Positions 5,168-6,015 of a DNA stretch of 6,015 nucleotides are shown in pieces. Under the pieces are notes generated by a model that saw only the letters and a program-made list of their open reading frames with translations, was not told the DNA's origin and made no database searches. The stretch is from Candidatus Dadabacteria bacterium (GTDB lineage Bacteria; Desulfobacterota_D; UBA1144; Nemesobacterales; UBA2774): contig DAOVUC010000110.1 of NCBI GenBank assembly GCA_030632765.1, forward strand, positions 1 through 6,015, in the 5' to 3' direction. Numbering within the stretch: position 1 is the stretch's first letter; each line of letters begins with the position of its first letter. The translations under genes and the position numbers were made by a program.

Positions 5168-5491
5168 ATGAAAAAGATGTTATCTATGCTTTCTATATTT
5201 GGAGTTGCTATGATTGCAACTTTTGTTCCTGAAGCAGCCCATGCAGCTGAAGGCGGCGGGGAATTAACAAAACTAGGACTTGCTTTAGGTGCAGGACTGG
5301 GAATAGGAATAGCGGCAGGTGTGGCTGGATTGGGTCAGGGACGAGCAACAGCTGCAGCTTTAAGCGGAATTGCTAGAAATCCTAGCGCGAGCTCGAAGAT
5401 TCTTACACCAATGATTATTGGTCTTGCTCTTATCGAGTCACTCGTTATTTATGCTCTTCTCATAGCATTCTTGCTTCAAGGAAAAATATAA
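5168..5491 (+). CDS. atpE: ATP synthase FO subunit c with an N-terminal signal-peptide-like extension
   Basis: The 107-aa proteolipid forms the rotating c-ring. Residues 1-26 look like a cleavable leader: MKKM, then a hydrophobic stretch, then AHA^AEGGG, with a good signal peptidase I site. This would leave a mature 81-aa c subunit, a normal size. Helix 1 is about 36-62, rich in glycine and alanine; the polar loop is ARNP (69-72); helix 2 is about 80-103, with ion-carrying E90 in LALIESLVIYALL. Q57, 13 residues before loop R70, aligns with Ilyobacter Q32, and S91 and Y95 align with S66 and Y70 of its Na+ site, but L92 replaces T67. Ion type is therefore open. c subunits with leader peptides are known from a few lineages such as Aquifex. 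A 55-nt gap and strong Shine-Dalgarno separate it from atpB. No F1 genes follow: a stem-loop and a convergent gene come next. Confidence 0.96.
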   Translation: MKKMLSMLSIFGVAMIATFVPEAAHAAEGGGELTKLGLALGAGLGIGIAAGVAGLGQGRATAAALSGIARNPSASSKILTPMIIGLALIESLVIYALLIAFLLQGKI

Positions 5492-5499
5492 CTACTGCC

Positions 5500-5526
5500 T
5501 GGGGGAGTTTTACTTAAACTCCCCCA
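5500..5526 (+). terminator. GC-rich stem-loop after atpE, likely end of the hemL-atp unit
   Basis: TGGGGGAGTTT (5500-5510) pairs perfectly with AAACTCCCCCA (5516-5526) around a 5-nt loop, 9 nt after the atpE stop. No T-tract follows directly (AATCAGTTTCTT), so it is atypical for a rho-independent terminator. It may act with other factors or as a 3' stabiliser. The symmetric placement between convergent genes allows action on both strands. Confidence 0.6.
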
Positions 5527-5625
5527 AATCAGTTTCTTAATACTGTTTTTCCAGGGACTAAAATTATTTAGCTTTGCACTAAATCTCTTATATTTTATAG
5601 ATGAGGGGGGGAGAGGCGTATAATC

Positions 5626-6015
5626 TTAGTTGATAAATTTATCTGCGGGATATTTTTGAGACACTATCTTTCTTGCCTTTTCTGTGTCTTTAATTTCCCC
5701 TTCTAATTGAGCTTCTTCTACAAAGTTTAGGATTTCCGAGAATATAGGACCCGGTTTATATCCCATTTCTATGAGTTCCTTACCACTGAGCAGTGGGGCC
5801 GGTTTGATCTCTTCCTCTTCAAACTCACTGAATTTCTGCATAATAAAATCATATGCACCCATTAATCCATGGCTTGCCTGACAGTCCGCTAGGTGAAGCG
5901 ACATATGTTCTCCAAAATGCGGCATCCCAATAAAGCGTTTAAGAGTACTCTTTTTCATATTGAATACGTCTTTGAATTTTAAATGTTCCCTGACAAGAGA
6001 ATATATTATTTCTAT
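5626..6015 (-). CDS. cca: CCA tRNA nucleotidyltransferase / poly(A) polymerase family protein, C-terminal part (5' end outside window)
   Basis: The minus-strand frame is open from the right edge of the window to TAA at 5626-5628, showing the last 129 residues. An internal ATG at 5956-5958 is not the start: 19 in-frame codons upstream (IEIIYSLVREHLKFKDVFN) continue the family match. Recognisable C-terminal features of class II nucleotidyltransferases are LVREHLKFKDVFNMKKSTLKRF, then SLHLADCQASHG, then PLLSGKELIEMGYKPGPIFSEIL with EEAQLEGEI, the usual RNA-binding tail region. The catalytic head (GS..DxD) would lie beyond the edge. Enzymes of this class add or repair the 3' CCA of tRNA, or add poly(A), in the cytoplasm. 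The C-terminus alone does not separate the two activities or exclude an HD-domain multifunctional form. It converges on atpE and is a separate transcription unit. Confidence 0.85.
   Translation of the reverse strand: MEIIYSLVREHLKFKDVFNMKKSTLKRFIGMPHFGEHMSLHLADCQASHGLMGAYDFIMQKFSEFEEEEIKPAPLLSGKELIEMGYKPGPIFSEILNFVEEAQLEGEIKDTEKARKIVSQKYPADKFIN

Noticed and set aside
5566..5584. Six-bp hairpin ATTTAG/CTAAAT as terminator of the minus-strand gene
   Set aside because: The stem is short and AT-only apart from one pair, and the minus-strand sequence after it has only four T residues in a row. It may contribute, but I cannot support it as a terminator.
1..6015. Search by eye for mobile elements, CRISPR arrays, tRNA or other RNA genes, and defence or phage genes
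   Set aside because: No transposase, repeat-spacer pattern, cloverleaf or insertion-site duplication was seen. Nearly all sequence is accounted for by conserved genes and short gaps.

Overview
The window is a stretch of core chromosome from a Gram-negative (diderm) bacterium of moderately low GC, roughly 40% by eye. The evidence is Tol-Pal type envelope genes, sorted lipoproteins with OmpA-like peptidoglycan-binding domains, and C5-pathway heme synthesis (hemL). An F-type ATP synthase cluster carries only the membrane-sector genes (atpZ-atpI-atpB-atpE), with no atpFHAGDC directly after it. Split atp operons and a hemL/atp neighbourhood resemble Desulfobacterota ('deltaproteobacteria') and some related candidate phyla. 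That placement is an inference from protein style and gene order, not proven here.

Bases 52-2310 hold an envelope module of three co-directional genes: a DUF4398-like/OmpA-domain protein with a signal-like N-terminus but no lipobox cysteine, a CpoB/YbgF-type coiled-coil/TPR lipoprotein, and a second OmpA-domain protein that is a clear Pal-type lipoprotein. The OmpA domains of the first and third genes are obvious paralogues, so the CpoB gene is flanked by two Pal-like proteins. The third gene has an unusually cysteine-rich segment. The module ends in a 12-bp hairpin followed by a strong intrinsic terminator (2384-2421).

Bases 2462-5526 hold a second transcription unit, starting from a good sigma70-type promoter. 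hemL (glutamate-1-semialdehyde aminomutase) is followed by atpZ, atpI, atpB and atpE. The genes are tightly packed: hemL-atpZ are 14 nt apart, atpZ/atpI and atpI/atpB overlap, and atpE follows a 55-nt gap with a near-perfect Shine-Dalgarno. Together the atp genes encode two assembly/ion-handling accessory proteins, the stator channel subunit a, and the c-ring subunit of FO. atpZ has no in-frame ATG/GTG/TTG start. AtpE carries an N-terminal signal-peptide-like extension. A GC-rich stem-loop follows atpE.

Bases 5626-6015, on the minus strand, hold the C-terminal part of a CCA tRNA nucleotidyltransferase/poly(A) polymerase family enzyme that runs off the right edge and converges on atpE.

I see no mobile element, CRISPR array, RNA gene or phage gene. 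I do not think the window contains a wholly new system. Its interest lies in specific departures from type within otherwise conserved machinery: the Pal paralogue without a lipid cysteine, the cysteine-rich Pal, the missing atpZ start codon, the c subunit with a leader peptide, and the hybrid ion-binding residues of subunits a and c.
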